NCBI RefSeq assembly: GCF_016862375.1
Contig: NZ_BOMV01000048.1
Span: 106,549 to 170,548 of the forward strand
Length of the DNA: 64,000 nt
From: Paractinoplanes rishiriensis
GTDB lineage: Bacteria > Actinomycetota > Actinomycetes > Mycobacteriales > Micromonosporaceae
Direction of reading: 5' to 3'
Shown: in pieces, positions 39,114 through 47,741 of the stretch
How positions within the stretch are numbered: the stretch's first letter is position 1
How the letters are laid out: each line of letters begins with the position of its first letter
Notes under the pieces: generated by a model
Databases searched by the model: none
What the model saw: only the letters and a program-made list of their open reading frames with translations
What the model was told of the DNA's origin: nothing
Made by a program: the position numbers and the translations under genes

Positions 39114-39782
39114 TCAAGTTCCGGAGTCTGGAAAACCGGCTCGGATCAGGCCGGATTCGTAGGCGAAGACGACGGCCTGCACCCGGTCGCGGAGGCCGAG
39201 TTTCATCAGTACCCGGGCCACATGGGTCTTGACCGTGGCCTCACCGACGACGAGCGCGGCGGCGATCTCGGCGTTCGACATGCCGCGCGCCACCAGCCGC
39301 AGCACCTCGGCCTCCCGTGGGGTGAGAGCGGGTATCTCGGTGGGTGGCCGCGGCCCGGGCTGCGCCGTGAACGCCGAGATCACCCGGGTGGTCACCGCCG
39401 GGTCGAGCAGCGCCTCGCCGCCGGCCACCACCCGGATCGCGGCGATCAGGTGTTCCGGCGACGACACCTTGAGCAGGAAGCCGCTGGCACCGGCGCGCAG
39501 CGCGCGATACAGGTTTTCGTCGGTGTCGAACGTGGTGAGCACGATGATCCGTGGCGGGTGCGGACCGGCCAGCAGGGTGCTGGTCGCGGACAGGCCGTCC
39601 TGCCGCGGCATCGCGATGTCCATCAGCACGACGTCCGGACGCACCCGGCGGGCCAGCGCCACCGCCTCGGCCCCGTCACCGGCCTCGCCGACCACCGTCA
39701 TGTCCGGCTCGGTCTCGATCACCATCCGCAGGCCGGCCCGAACCATCCGCTGGTCGTCCGCGATGACGACGCTGATGCTCAC
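39114..39782 (-). CDS. NarL/LuxR-type response regulator
   Basis: A 222-residue two-component regulator. The receiver domain has the acidic pocket (ADD), phospho-acceptor D55 in VVLMDIAMP and the Lys in GFLLKVSSP. The LuxR-type helix-turn-helix is LTPREAEVLRLVARGMSNAEIAAALVVGEATVKTHVARVLMKL. It starts with GTG 25 nt after the stop of the histidine kinase gene, its evident partner. Targets may include the divergent membrane protein at 41149. It is not an obvious member of any named subgroup. Confidence 0.93.
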   Translation of the reverse strand: MSISVVIADDQRMVRAGLRMVIETEPDMTVVGEAGDGAEAVALARRVRPDVVLMDIAMPRQDGLSATSTLLAGPHPPRIIVLTTFDTDENLYRALRAGASGFLLKVSSPEHLIAAIRVVAGGEALLDPAVTTRVISAFTAQPGPRPPTEIPALTPREAEVLRLVARGMSNAEIAAALVVGEATVKTHVARVLMKLGLRDRVQAVVFAYESGLIRAGFPDSGT

Positions 39783-39807
39783 CGGCCGGCCCCGCCGACG
39801 AGACAGG

Positions 39808-40977
39808 TCATCGGATCGCTCCCGCCGGCAGGGGGAGGCGGCAGCGGACCGCGAAGCCGCCTTCGGCCCGCGGCGCCGCGGTCAGGTCGCCGCCGAACAG
39901 GGCGGCCCGCTCGCGCATCCCGATCAGGCCCTGGCCGCCGCCGGTGCCCGGGCCGGCGGTCGGAACCGCGGCCGGCGGGCCGTCGTTGGTGACCGCCAGG
40001 TGCAGGCCGTCCGGCCGGAACGCGACCTCCACCTCGGCCCGCGCCGGGCGGGCGTGCTTGAGCACGTTGGTGAGCGCCTCCTGGACGATTCGGTAGGCCG
40101 ACAGGTCGACCGCCGGCGGCACCGTGACCGGCTCGCCCTCGCGACGCACCGACACGTCCAGCCCGGCGTCGCGGACCTGCCCGATCAGCTCGTCCAGCCG
40201 GTCCAGGCCGACCGGCGGCTGGCTGGCGTCGGAGCCCTCGCCGCGCAGCAGCCCGAGAGTGCGCCGCAGCTCGCCGACCGCGTCCCGGCCCGACTCCTCG
40301 ATGCTGGTCAGCAGCTCGGCGTCGACCGGCATCCCGGCCGCGAGCCGGCGCCGGACCGCACCCGCCTGGATCACCATGACGGTCACGCTGTGCGCCACCA
40401 TGTCGTGCAGCTCGCGGGCGATCCGGACCCGCTCCTCCATGACCGCCTCGCGGGCCAGCCGTTCGCGGATCGCGGCCCGCTCGGCCGCCGCCTCGGCGGT
40501 GCGCCGGGCCTGCACGGCCAGCGCGACCCCGAGGCTGTACGGCGCGGCCGGAAAGAACAGCGCGGCCATCGGGTCGGTCGGGTCGGCGGAGAGATACATC
40601 ACCGCGGTGACCAGGACCAGCGCCGCGCCGGCCAGGCCGCGCCACCGGCGGTCGCCGCCGAGCGGGGGCACGTGCCGGCCCACCGTGTACGCCGCGATCA
40701 TCATGGCCACCATCTGCCACAACCGGAAGTTGACCGTCTTTTCCGGGCCGACCCACGCCTCGGTGTAGAACGCGTTCATCGGGCCGATCACGTGCGGCAC
40801 CATCCCGATCAGCGGGATCACCCGGCGCACCACGATCAGCGCCGAGAACAGCGCCAGCAGGTATGGCCACCAGGCGCCGGGCATCCGGATCAGAAACTCC
40901 TCGGCCAGCCCGAACGCGGCGAAGCCGGCGGCCACCGCCACGTCGATCGGGCGTACCAGCCCGAGCCGTTCCCGCAT
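39808..40977 (-). CDS. Membrane histidine kinase, HisKA_3 type
   Basis: A 389-residue NarX/DesK-like kinase. About five membrane helices occupy residues 1-150. The dimerisation domain follows, with the phospho-acceptor His near 191 in ARELHDMVAHSVTVM, and a short HATPase domain with YRIVQEALTNVLKHA and GLIGMRERAALFGG. ATG 40977 is chosen; a GTG directly precedes it. It pairs with the regulator 25 nt downstream. The intergenic region to the divergent membrane gene at 41149 is 170 bp and may be autoregulated. Confidence 0.92.
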   Translation of the reverse strand: MRERLGLVRPIDVAVAAGFAAFGLAEEFLIRMPGAWWPYLLALFSALIVVRRVIPLIGMVPHVIGPMNAFYTEAWVGPEKTVNFRLWQMVAMMIAAYTVGRHVPPLGGDRRWRGLAGAALVLVTAVMYLSADPTDPMAALFFPAAPYSLGVALAVQARRTAEAAAERAAIRERLAREAVMEERVRIARELHDMVAHSVTVMVIQAGAVRRRLAAGMPVDAELLTSIEESGRDAVGELRRTLGLLRGEGSDASQPPVGLDRLDELIGQVRDAGLDVSVRREGEPVTVPPAVDLSAYRIVQEALTNVLKHARPARAEVEVAFRPDGLHLAVTNDGPPAAVPTAGPGTGGGQGLIGMRERAALFGGDLTAAPRAEGGFAVRCRLPLPAGAIR

Positions 40978-41148
40978 CACCCGCCGACGGTACGGCGTGA
41001 CCGGCCTTCGCCGAACCCGTCTGCGGGATGACACTCCCGTCCGCCTCGAGGCGGACCCGGGTTCCGCCCGGATGCGGGTTACCGCAGCGCCGCCGGTTCG
41101 TAGCGTCCCGGACCGGATGCCAACCACGGCTTTGAGGAGGGACTTTCG

Positions 41149-42405
41149 ATGTGGCGTAAGGCTGCCGCGGCGAGTCTGGTGCTGGCCCCGATCGCCCTGG
41201 CGATCGCGACCGGCGTGGACCCGGCGCTCGGGGATGACCAGGGGTACGGGATCTACCGGGCGCACCCGGACGCGACACAGTGGCACTCGTTGCTGCTGCA
41301 CTGGGCCTGGGTGCTGTTCGTGCCCGGCCTGCTCGGGCTGCTCGGCCCGGTGCGCAAGCGGGGCGCGGTGCTGGCCGCGGTCGCCTGGGTGTCGGTGATG
41401 ATCGGGCTGGCCACCTTCGCGGCGCTGATGGCCGTGGACTTCGCGCTGCTGGCCCGCGAGCAGCACGGGCTCACCGACGCGCAACTCACCGCGGTCGACG
41501 ACCAGTTCGGCGAGCTGGGCTGGGCCACCTGGGGCTGGCAGGTGCCGGGCCTCGCTGGCTGGGCGCTGTCGCTGATCGTCACCCCGCTGGCCGCGGCCCG
41601 GGCCCGGGTGATCAGCTGGTGGGTGGCCGGTGCGGTTCTCGCCGGCACGGTGCTCTACCTGCTGTTCGCGATCTCACCGGTGCCGCTGAGCCTGACCGGG
41701 CCGGTGGTACTCGTGGTCGCGTACGGGATCGCCGCCAAGCAGTTGCTCGCCGGTGGCCCGGACCGGACCGCCGAGCCGGACACCTTCGGCGCTCTCCGGC
41801 GCCGGTTCGGCCTCGTCTGCCTGGTGGCCGCGCCGGTGTCGTTCGCGGTGGGGATGGCGACCGTGCCGCCGGGCGACGACATCGTGGGCCACCCGGGGCT
41901 GACCCAGGCGAGCGGGTTCTTCCTGCACCTGGCGTGGGTGCTGTTCGTGCCCGCGGTGCTGGCGATCGCCGGACGCGCCGGCCGGGTGACCCGGGTGATC
42001 GCCGGGGTGACCGTGCTGGGGCTGCTGAACTTCAGCGGCCTGATGGTGGGCGACTACGTCGACCTGGCCAACCGGCAGGTGCTGGGCGCCGCCGACGCTG
42101 ACCGGCTCAGCGAGATCATGGGCGGGTACGTGCTGTTCACGGCCGGTTGGGCGCTGCCCGGGATGGCGCTGGCGCTGGTCGGGCTGGTCGCGGTGGCGAT
42201 CTCCGCGGGGGTCGAGCGGGTGCTGCGGTGGTGGGTGCCGGCGCTGGTGGTGGCCGGGATGGCCGCGTTCCTGCTGCTGGGGATCGGGCCGCTCGGCGTG
42301 GTCGGACCGGTGTTGCTGATCGGCGGGTTCGGTGCGGCGGCGATGGCGCTGCGGCGCACCCCGGCTGAGGTGCCGGTGCCGGCTGAGCCGGTACGTTCCC
42401 GGTGA
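41149..42405 (+). CDS. Multi-pass membrane protein
   Basis: A 418-residue hydrophobic protein with about twelve predicted helices. It seems to be an internal duplication: HLAWVLFVPAVLAIAGRAGRV in the second half mirrors HWAWVLFVPGLLGLLGPVRKR in the first. Short loops carry few charged residues. I recognise no family; it could be a sensor partner or a transporter. GAGGAGG lies 8 nt before the ATG. It is divergent from the NarL-type two-component pair, suggesting that pair regulates it, and its stop abuts the stop of the next histidine kinase. Confidence 0.75.
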   Translation: MWRKAAAASLVLAPIALAIATGVDPALGDDQGYGIYRAHPDATQWHSLLLHWAWVLFVPGLLGLLGPVRKRGAVLAAVAWVSVMIGLATFAALMAVDFALLAREQHGLTDAQLTAVDDQFGELGWATWGWQVPGLAGWALSLIVTPLAAARARVISWWVAGAVLAGTVLYLLFAISPVPLSLTGPVVLVVAYGIAAKQLLAGGPDRTAEPDTFGALRRRFGLVCLVAAPVSFAVGMATVPPGDDIVGHPGLTQASGFFLHLAWVLFVPAVLAIAGRAGRVTRVIAGVTVLGLLNFSGLMVGDYVDLANRQVLGAADADRLSEIMGGYVLFTAGWALPGMALALVGLVAVAISAGVERVLRWWVPALVVAGMAAFLLLGIGPLGVVGPVLLIGGFGAAAMALRRTPAEVPVPAEPVRSR

Positions 42406-43581
42406 TCAATGCGCTGGTGCGGCGGGCTCAAGCCGCGCCGCACCAGCGGAGATCCCGAACGTCGCGGTCATCACCAGCCCGCCGCCGGGCCTGGGGTCGG
42501 CCTCGACCGTGGCGTCGTGGGCAGCGGCGATGGCCCGCACGATGGACAGGCCGAGGCCGTGGTGACCCTCCCGGCCGGCGGTGCGGTCCAGCCGCTGGAA
42601 CGGTTCGAACAGGTCGGCCACCCGGTCCGGTGGGATGTCCGCGCCGGTGTTCTCGACCCGGAGCACGGCGCTGCCCGTGCGTACCCCCGTGGTTATTTTG
42701 ATCTTGCCGCCCGGGACGTTGTAGCCGACCGCGTTGTCCACCAGGTTGGCCACCAGGCGCTCGACCAGGGCCGGATCGCCGGTGGTCCAGGCCGGGTCGA
42801 TGCTGGTGTCCAGACGGACGCCGGCGGACCTCGCGGCGGACCGGTAGGCGGTCAGGGTGCGCTCGGTGATCGCGGCCAGGTCGACGTGCTCGCGGTGGTC
42901 CAGGCAGCGTTCGCTGCCGGCCAGGGTGAGCAGCGACTCCAGCATGGCAGCCTGCTGCCGGCGCAGGTCGAGGAGGCGCTCGAAGAGGGCGCGGTACTGC
43001 GGCAGGGTCGCGGTGCGGTCGGTGAGCATCTCCTCGATCAGCGCGTGTTCCACGGTGAGCGGGGTGCGCAACTCGTGGGCGGCGTTGGCAACGAAGCGTT
43101 TGTGCGCGTCGAGGGCGGTCTCGAGCCGCTGGAGCAGGCCGTCGACGGTGTCCGAGAGGTCGCGCAGCTCGTCCCGCGGACCGGTGGCGGCGAGCCGGTC
43201 GTGCACGTTGCGGGCCGAGATCCGCTGGATCGAAGTGATCATCGTGCGGAGCGGGCGCAGGATCCGGCCGGCCAGCACCCAGCTGAGCAGCACGGTCAGC
43301 ACCGCCATGATCGCGAGCGCGACCAGCGACCAGCTGAACATCTCCTGGAGGTCGGCGGCGCGCATCCGCTGCGCCTCCTCAGTCATCCGCCGGGTGACGT
43401 CATCGAGCTCGGTCGGCACGGGCATCGGGCCGGCTCCGCTCTGGTGCGTGCGGAACAGGAACCGCTGCCGAGCGTTCGCGACCAGCAGATAGGTGATCGT
43501 CAGCAGGACCGCGCCGCTCGCGATGAACAGCACGCCGAGCAGCAGGGTGAGCCGCGCGCGGACTCCGGTGGGCAGTCGCAC
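42406..43581 (-). CDS. HAMP-domain sensor histidine kinase
   Basis: A 391-residue EnvZ-type kinase. The first helix (LTLLLGVLFIASGAVLLTITYLLVA), an outside loop of about 50 residues and a second helix (WSLVALAIMAVLTVLLSWVLA) are followed by a HAMP linker (RILRPLRTMITSIQRISARN). HisKA has its phospho-acceptor His near residue 169 in ANAAHELRTPLTVE. HATPase_c has NLVDNAVGYNVPGG and HGLGLSIVRAIAAAH. The GTG start is 8 nt beyond the stop of the partner regulator, so they are cotranscribed. It likely controls the divergent export operon at 44324-47736. Confidence 0.93.
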   Translation of the reverse strand: MRLPTGVRARLTLLLGVLFIASGAVLLTITYLLVANARQRFLFRTHQSGAGPMPVPTELDDVTRRMTEEAQRMRAADLQEMFSWSLVALAIMAVLTVLLSWVLAGRILRPLRTMITSIQRISARNVHDRLAATGPRDELRDLSDTVDGLLQRLETALDAHKRFVANAAHELRTPLTVEHALIEEMLTDRTATLPQYRALFERLLDLRRQQAAMLESLLTLAGSERCLDHREHVDLAAITERTLTAYRSAARSAGVRLDTSIDPAWTTGDPALVERLVANLVDNAVGYNVPGGKIKITTGVRTGSAVLRVENTGADIPPDRVADLFEPFQRLDRTAGREGHHGLGLSIVRAIAAAHDATVEADPRPGGGLVMTATFGISAGAARLEPAAPAH

Positions 43582-43588
43582 GGCGGCC

Positions 43589-44236
43589 TCAGATCCGGTA
43601 GCCGCTGCGCGGCACGGTCTCGATCAGCGGCGGGTCGCCGAGCTTGCCGCGCAGCCGGTTGATGGTCGCCTTGACCGTGGTGGTGAACGGGTCGGCGGCC
43701 TCGTCCCAGACCCGGTCCAGCAGTTCCTCGGCCGGCACCGCCCGCGGCCGCGCGGTCAGCAGGTATTCCAGCACGGCGAACTCCTTGGGGGTCAGCGGCA
43801 GCCGGACGCCGCCCCGGGTGGCCACCCGCCGGGCCGGGTCCAGCTCCAGGTCGTCGTGTGCGAGCACGGTCGGCAGGGCGGGCTGGGAGCGCCGGCCGAT
43901 GGCCCGGACGCGGGCGATCAGTTCCGCGTACGCGAAAGGTTTTGGCAGGTAGTCGTCGGCGCCGAGGTTGAGACCCTCGACCCGATCGGCGACAGTGCCG
44001 GACGCGGTCAGCATCAGCACCCGAGCCGGACCGCCCTGCGCCTGTTTGCAGACGTCGTCGCCGTGCACCACCGGAATGTCCCGGTCCAGCACGATCACGT
44101 CGTAGCCGGTCACCGTCGTGTGCTCGAGCGCCTCGCCGCCGTCGTAGACCACGTCCACCGCCATGCCCTCGCGCCGCAGCACCCGCCCGATCGAGTCGGC
44201 CAGCTCGACCTGGTCCTCCACCACCAGCACCCGCAT
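43589..44236 (-). CDS. OmpR-type response regulator
   Basis: A 215-residue regulator: receiver with phospho-acceptor D51 in VIVLDRDIPVV, T in LMLTASG and K in YLPKPFAY, then a winged-helix DNA-binding domain (LPLTPKEFAVLEYLLTARPRAVPAEELLDRVW...TINRLRGKLGDPP). It is the first gene of a pair with the HAMP kinase. It is divergent from a lipoprotein/adaptor/ABC operon with an 87-bp gap, the usual layout for two-component control of an efflux or antimicrobial-resistance pump. Confidence 0.93.
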   Translation of the reverse strand: MRVLVVEDQVELADSIGRVLRREGMAVDVVYDGGEALEHTTVTGYDVIVLDRDIPVVHGDDVCKQAQGGPARVLMLTASGTVADRVEGLNLGADDYLPKPFAYAELIARVRAIGRRSQPALPTVLAHDDLELDPARRVATRGGVRLPLTPKEFAVLEYLLTARPRAVPAEELLDRVWDEAADPFTTTVKATINRLRGKLGDPPLIETVPRSGYRI

Positions 44237-44323
44237 CCGACCAGCCTGCCGGTTCCGGCGTCACGTCGCGGTCACAAACTCGCGGACCGGGCTGTGACCG
44301 ACACGTCCGTAGAAATCTGCGGC

Positions 44324-44809
44324 ATGCGAATGAAGATTGTGGTGGTGGCCGGCCTGCTGATTCTGTTGAGCGGCTGTGCCGACAAGGAACCTGTGGCGGC
44401 GCCTTCCGCCGACGAACGCGAGTCGCAGGCGATGAAGTACTCGCAGTGCATGCGGGACAACGGAGTGCCGAGCTTCCCCGATCCCGTTGACGGGCGACTC
44501 CAGATCCAGATCCGCAAGGGTTCCGACCTGGACCCGGACAGCGAGGCTTTCCAAAAGGCCCAAGAGACATGCAAGCCGTACGCCCCGGCAGGTCTCGGCG
44601 AGCAGCAGGCGAACGGGGCCCAACAGGCCCAGATGCTCAAGTTCGTGGCCTGTATGCGGGAGAACGGCGTACCGAACATGCCCGACCCGCAGCCGGACGG
44701 CCGGATGCTGATCGGCGGCCCGGACGGCGGCGGCGTGGATCCGGAGTCGCCGGCGTTCCAGGACGCCCAGGCGAAGTGCCGGGACCAGATGCCCGCGGGA
44801 ATGCGGTGA
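44324..44809 (+). CDS. Putative lipoprotein
   Basis: A 161-residue protein with a lipoprotein signal (KIVVVAGLLILLSGC; lipobox LLSGC). The mature part contains two related halves: YSQCMRDNGVPSFPDP and FVACMRENGVPNMPDP, each followed by a later CxPYAP or KCRDQMP Cys. This duplicated CMRxNGVPxxPDP pattern is common in actinobacterial lipoproteins next to ABC efflux systems, but its role is not established. It starts the export operon: its TGA overlaps the adaptor GTG by 4 bp. An ATG two codons in (44330) is an alternative start. Confidence 0.8.
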   Translation: MRMKIVVVAGLLILLSGCADKEPVAAPSADERESQAMKYSQCMRDNGVPSFPDPVDGRLQIQIRKGSDLDPDSEAFQKAQETCKPYAPAGLGEQQANGAQQAQMLKFVACMRENGVPNMPDPQPDGRMLIGGPDGGGVDPESPAFQDAQAKCRDQMPAGMR

Positions 44810-45849
44810 GCACGGGCCGCTGGATCACGGCGGGCGTGGCGCTGGCCGGAGTCGGTCTGGCCGGGCTCTTCTGGTCCCGGTCGGCGTCCGGCGAGGCGCC
44901 GGCCCCGGCCGCCGTCTCCGCCGCCACGGTCGAAGTGCGGCAGGGTGCGCTGTCCGGGCAGGTGAACCAGACCGGCACGTTGTCGTACGCGGCCCGGGCC
45001 GACGGCAGCGACTACCCGATCGTCAACCAGGCGTCCGGCCTCTACACCAAGCTGCCCGCGGCCGGTCAGGTGATCGGCTGCGGGCAGGTGCTCTACTGGG
45101 TCGACGACGACCCGGTGCTGCTGCTCTGCGGCAACCGCCCGCTCTACCGCGACCTGTACGAGGGTCGCGAGGGCTGGGACGTGGCACTGGTGAACCGGGC
45201 CCTCTCCCTCGACGGCGACGAGTTCACCTGGGAGACCGGGAACGCCCTGGCGGAGTTGCAGGAGGACCGCGGCGCCGAGGAGACCGGAACGCTGCGGGTC
45301 GGCGCGGCGGTCGTGCTGCCCGGCCCGGTCCGGATCGCCGAGGTGACCGCGACCCTGGGCACCCGGGCCCAGCCGGGCGGCCGGATCGGTGCGGCCGTGA
45401 CCACCGCCCGGCAGGTCGTGGTCGAGCTGAACGCGTCGCAACAGGCCCAGGTCAAGGTCGGCAACCGGGCCCGGATCACGCTGCCGGACAACCGGGTCAC
45501 CGCGGGCCGGGTGAGCCGGATCGGCGCGGTGGCCACCGCGGGCAAGGAGGGCGAGGGCGCGACCGTGCCGGTCTATCTCACCCTGGACCAGCCCCGGGAG
45601 GCGGGCGCGCTGGACGCCGCACCGGTGCGGGTGCGGATCACCACGGCCGGGGTGAAGGACGCGCTGATCGTGCCGGTCACCGCGCTGATCGGGGTGGACG
45701 GCGGCGGCTTCGGGGTGGAGCGGGTCACGGCGGCCGGGGTACGCGAAACCGTGCCGGTCAAGCTCGGCCAGTTCGACGACGCGGCGGGCATGGTGCAGGT
45801 GACCGGGCCGTTGGCGGTCGGCGACCGAGTGGTGGTGCCGTCGTCGTGA
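44806..45849 (+). CDS. Membrane-fusion adaptor of a MacB-like exporter
   Basis: A 347-residue HlyD/MacA-like protein. One N-terminal membrane helix (WITAGVALAGVGLAGLFW) anchors an extracytoplasmic domain with barrel-sandwich and beta-barrel segments (VEVRQGALSGQVNQTGTLSY, GAVVLPGPVRIAEVTATLG, NRARITLPDNRVTAGRVSRIG). A central region (YEGREGWDVALVNRALSLDGDEF) resembles the peptidoglycan-binding-like insertion seen in actinobacterial adaptors. It should connect the ABC permease to the wall. Its start and stop each overlap the neighbouring genes by 4 bp. Confidence 0.82.
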   Translation: MSTGRWITAGVALAGVGLAGLFWSRSASGEAPAPAAVSAATVEVRQGALSGQVNQTGTLSYAARADGSDYPIVNQASGLYTKLPAAGQVIGCGQVLYWVDDDPVLLLCGNRPLYRDLYEGREGWDVALVNRALSLDGDEFTWETGNALAELQEDRGAEETGTLRVGAAVVLPGPVRIAEVTATLGTRAQPGGRIGAAVTTARQVVVELNASQQAQVKVGNRARITLPDNRVTAGRVSRIGAVATAGKEGEGATVPVYLTLDQPREAGALDAAPVRVRITTAGVKDALIVPVTALIGVDGGGFGVERVTAAGVRETVPVKLGQFDDAAGMVQVTGPLAVGDRVVVPSS

Positions 45850-46547
45850 GCGGGCCGGTCCTGGAACTGGTCGACGTCGTGAAGGCGTACGGTGACCAGC
45901 CGGTGTTGCGGGGCATCAGCCTGCGCGTGGACCCCGGCGAACTGGTCGCGATCGTCGGGCCGTCCGGCTCCGGCAAGTCGACGTTGCTGCACGTCATCGG
46001 CACGCTGGAACGCCCCAGCGGCGGCGTGGTGCGTATCGACGGGGTGGACGTGGCCGGCCTGGACGACCGGCGGCTGGCCGATCTGCGGGCGAGCCGGATC
46101 GGCTTCGTGTTTCAGCAGTTCTTCCTGAGCGCGCACGCCACCGCGCTGGAGAATGTGGCCGACGGGATGCTGTACGCCGGTGCCGACGTACGGACCAGGC
46201 GGCGCCGCGCGGCCGAGGCGCTGGACCGGGTCGGCCTGGCCCACCGGATGCGGTTCACCGCCGCCAAGCTGTCCGGTGGGGAACGGCAGCGGGTGGCGAT
46301 CGCCCGGGCCCTGGCCGGCCGGCCCGCGATCGTGCTGGCCGACGAGCCGACCGGAAACCTGGACAGTGCCGCCGGCGCCACCATCGTCGACCTGCTGCAC
46401 GAACTGAACGCCGAGGGCGCCACCATCCTGGTGATCACCCACGACAACCAGCTGGCCGCGTCCCTGCCCCGGCAGGTGCACGTGCTGGACGGCCGGCAGG
46501 TTCCGTACGGCCAGGAGGTGATGACCCGTGCGGCTGCGCCTCAGTGA
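45846..46547 (+). CDS. ABC exporter ATPase (MacB/LolD type)
   Basis: A 233-residue ATPase with Walker A GPSGSGKST, the Q loop FVFQQFFL, signature LSGGERQRVAIARAL, Walker B AIVLADEPTGNLD and H loop VITHDN. LADEPTGNLD and the adjacent FtsX-type permease identify the MacB/LolD group, which moves substrates by mechanical transmission rather than through a channel. The GTG at 45846 overlaps the adaptor stop by 4 bp, and its own end overlaps the permease start by 20 bp. Confidence 0.93.
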   Translation: MSGPVLELVDVVKAYGDQPVLRGISLRVDPGELVAIVGPSGSGKSTLLHVIGTLERPSGGVVRIDGVDVAGLDDRRLADLRASRIGFVFQQFFLSAHATALENVADGMLYAGADVRTRRRRAAEALDRVGLAHRMRFTAAKLSGGERQRVAIARALAGRPAIVLADEPTGNLDSAAGATIVDLLHELNAEGATILVITHDNQLAASLPRQVHVLDGRQVPYGQEVMTRAAAPQ

Positions 46548-47736
46548 CCAGGCCCGGGTGGCCAGCGTCGGTGTGCGGGCCCGCAAGCTGCGGGCCGCCC
46601 TCTCGGCGCTGGGCATCGCGATCGGGGTGGCCGCGATCGTGGCGGTGCTGGGCCTCTCGTCGTCGTCCCAGGCCGGCCTGCTGGCCGAGATCGACCGCCT
46701 GGGCACCAACCTGCTCACCGCCGACAGCGGCCGCTCGTTCGCCGGCGCCGAGGCGCAACTGCCGGTGGAGGCCCCGGCCCGGGTCGGTAACCTGGCGGCG
46801 GTCGAACAGGTGGCACACACCGCCGCGATCGACGACGCCAAGGTCTACCGCACCCCGCTGATCCCGGCGGTTTCCACGAACGCGCTGCAGGTGCGCGCGG
46901 CCAGCCTCAACCTGCCCGAGGTGGTGGCCACCGGCATCGCGCAGGGCCGGTGGCTGAACGAGGCGACCGCCACCGAGCCGGTGGTGGTGCTGGGCGCCAC
47001 GGCGGCGAGGCGACTGGGCTTCGACCGGGTGGTACCGGGCCAGCGGGTGTGGCTGGGCGGCCAGTGGTTCTACGTGGCCGGCATCCTGCGGCCCACCCTG
47101 CTGGCGTCCGAACTGGACACCAGTGCCCTGGTGGGCTACCGGGCGGCGGAGCGCTACCTGGACCACGTCACCGTGGCGTCGGGTGCGGCGCGGGCCGGGC
47201 CGCCGGGCACGCTCTACGTCCGGGCGCAGACCGCGCGGGTGGCGCAGGTGCAGTCGGTGCTGGCGCAGACCGCCAACCCGCAGTCCCCGAACGAGGTCGA
47301 CGTCAGCCAGCCCTCCGACGCCCTGACCGCCCGCGCCGCCGCCGAGGGCGCCTTCGACAGCCTGTTCCTGGGCCTGGGCGTGGTGGCCCTGATAGTCGGC
47401 GCGGTCGGCGTCGCCAACATCATGATCATTTCCGTGCTGGAACGACGCTCGGAGATCGGTCTGCGACGGGCGCTCGGCGCAACCCGCCGCCAGATCCGGG
47501 GCCAGTTCCTGGCCGAGGCGATCCTCCTGACCCTGATCGGCGGGGCGGCCGGGGTGGCGGCCGGGGTGCTGTCCACCGTGGTCTATGCCCGAAGCAGGTC
47601 GTGGCAGGTGGTGGTGCCGGTCGAGGCGTGGGCGGGCGGCATTGTCGCGGCCATCGTGATCGGCGCGATTGCCGGGTTGGTGCCGGCCTTGCGGGCCGCC
47701 CGCCTCTCCCCCACCGAGGCACTGCGCTCCGTCTGA
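46528..47736 (+). CDS. MacB-type ABC permease
   Basis: A 402-residue FtsX-like permease: one N-terminal helix (LSALGIAIGVAAIVAVLGL), a large outside MacB_PCD domain (about 45-270), and three C-terminal helices (LGLGVVALIVGAVGVANIMIISVLERRSEIGLRRALGAT, LLTLIGGAAGVAAGVLS, GGIVAAIVIGAIAGLVPALRAARLSPTEALR). The ERRSEIGLRRALGAT and LSPTEALR motifs are typical. It completes the operon. The stop lies 5 bp from the stop of the convergent giant ATPase gene. The exported substrate is unknown, perhaps a peptide or lipid. Confidence 0.92.
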   Translation: MRLRLSDQARVASVGVRARKLRAALSALGIAIGVAAIVAVLGLSSSSQAGLLAEIDRLGTNLLTADSGRSFAGAEAQLPVEAPARVGNLAAVEQVAHTAAIDDAKVYRTPLIPAVSTNALQVRAASLNLPEVVATGIAQGRWLNEATATEPVVVLGATAARRLGFDRVVPGQRVWLGGQWFYVAGILRPTLLASELDTSALVGYRAAERYLDHVTVASGAARAGPPGTLYVRAQTARVAQVQSVLAQTANPQSPNEVDVSQPSDALTARAAAEGAFDSLFLGLGVVALIVGAVGVANIMIISVLERRSEIGLRRALGATRRQIRGQFLAEAILLTLIGGAAGVAAGVLSTVVYARSRSWQVVVPVEAWAGGIVAAIVIGAIAGLVPALRAARLSPTEALRSV

Positions 47737-47741
47737 GCCGC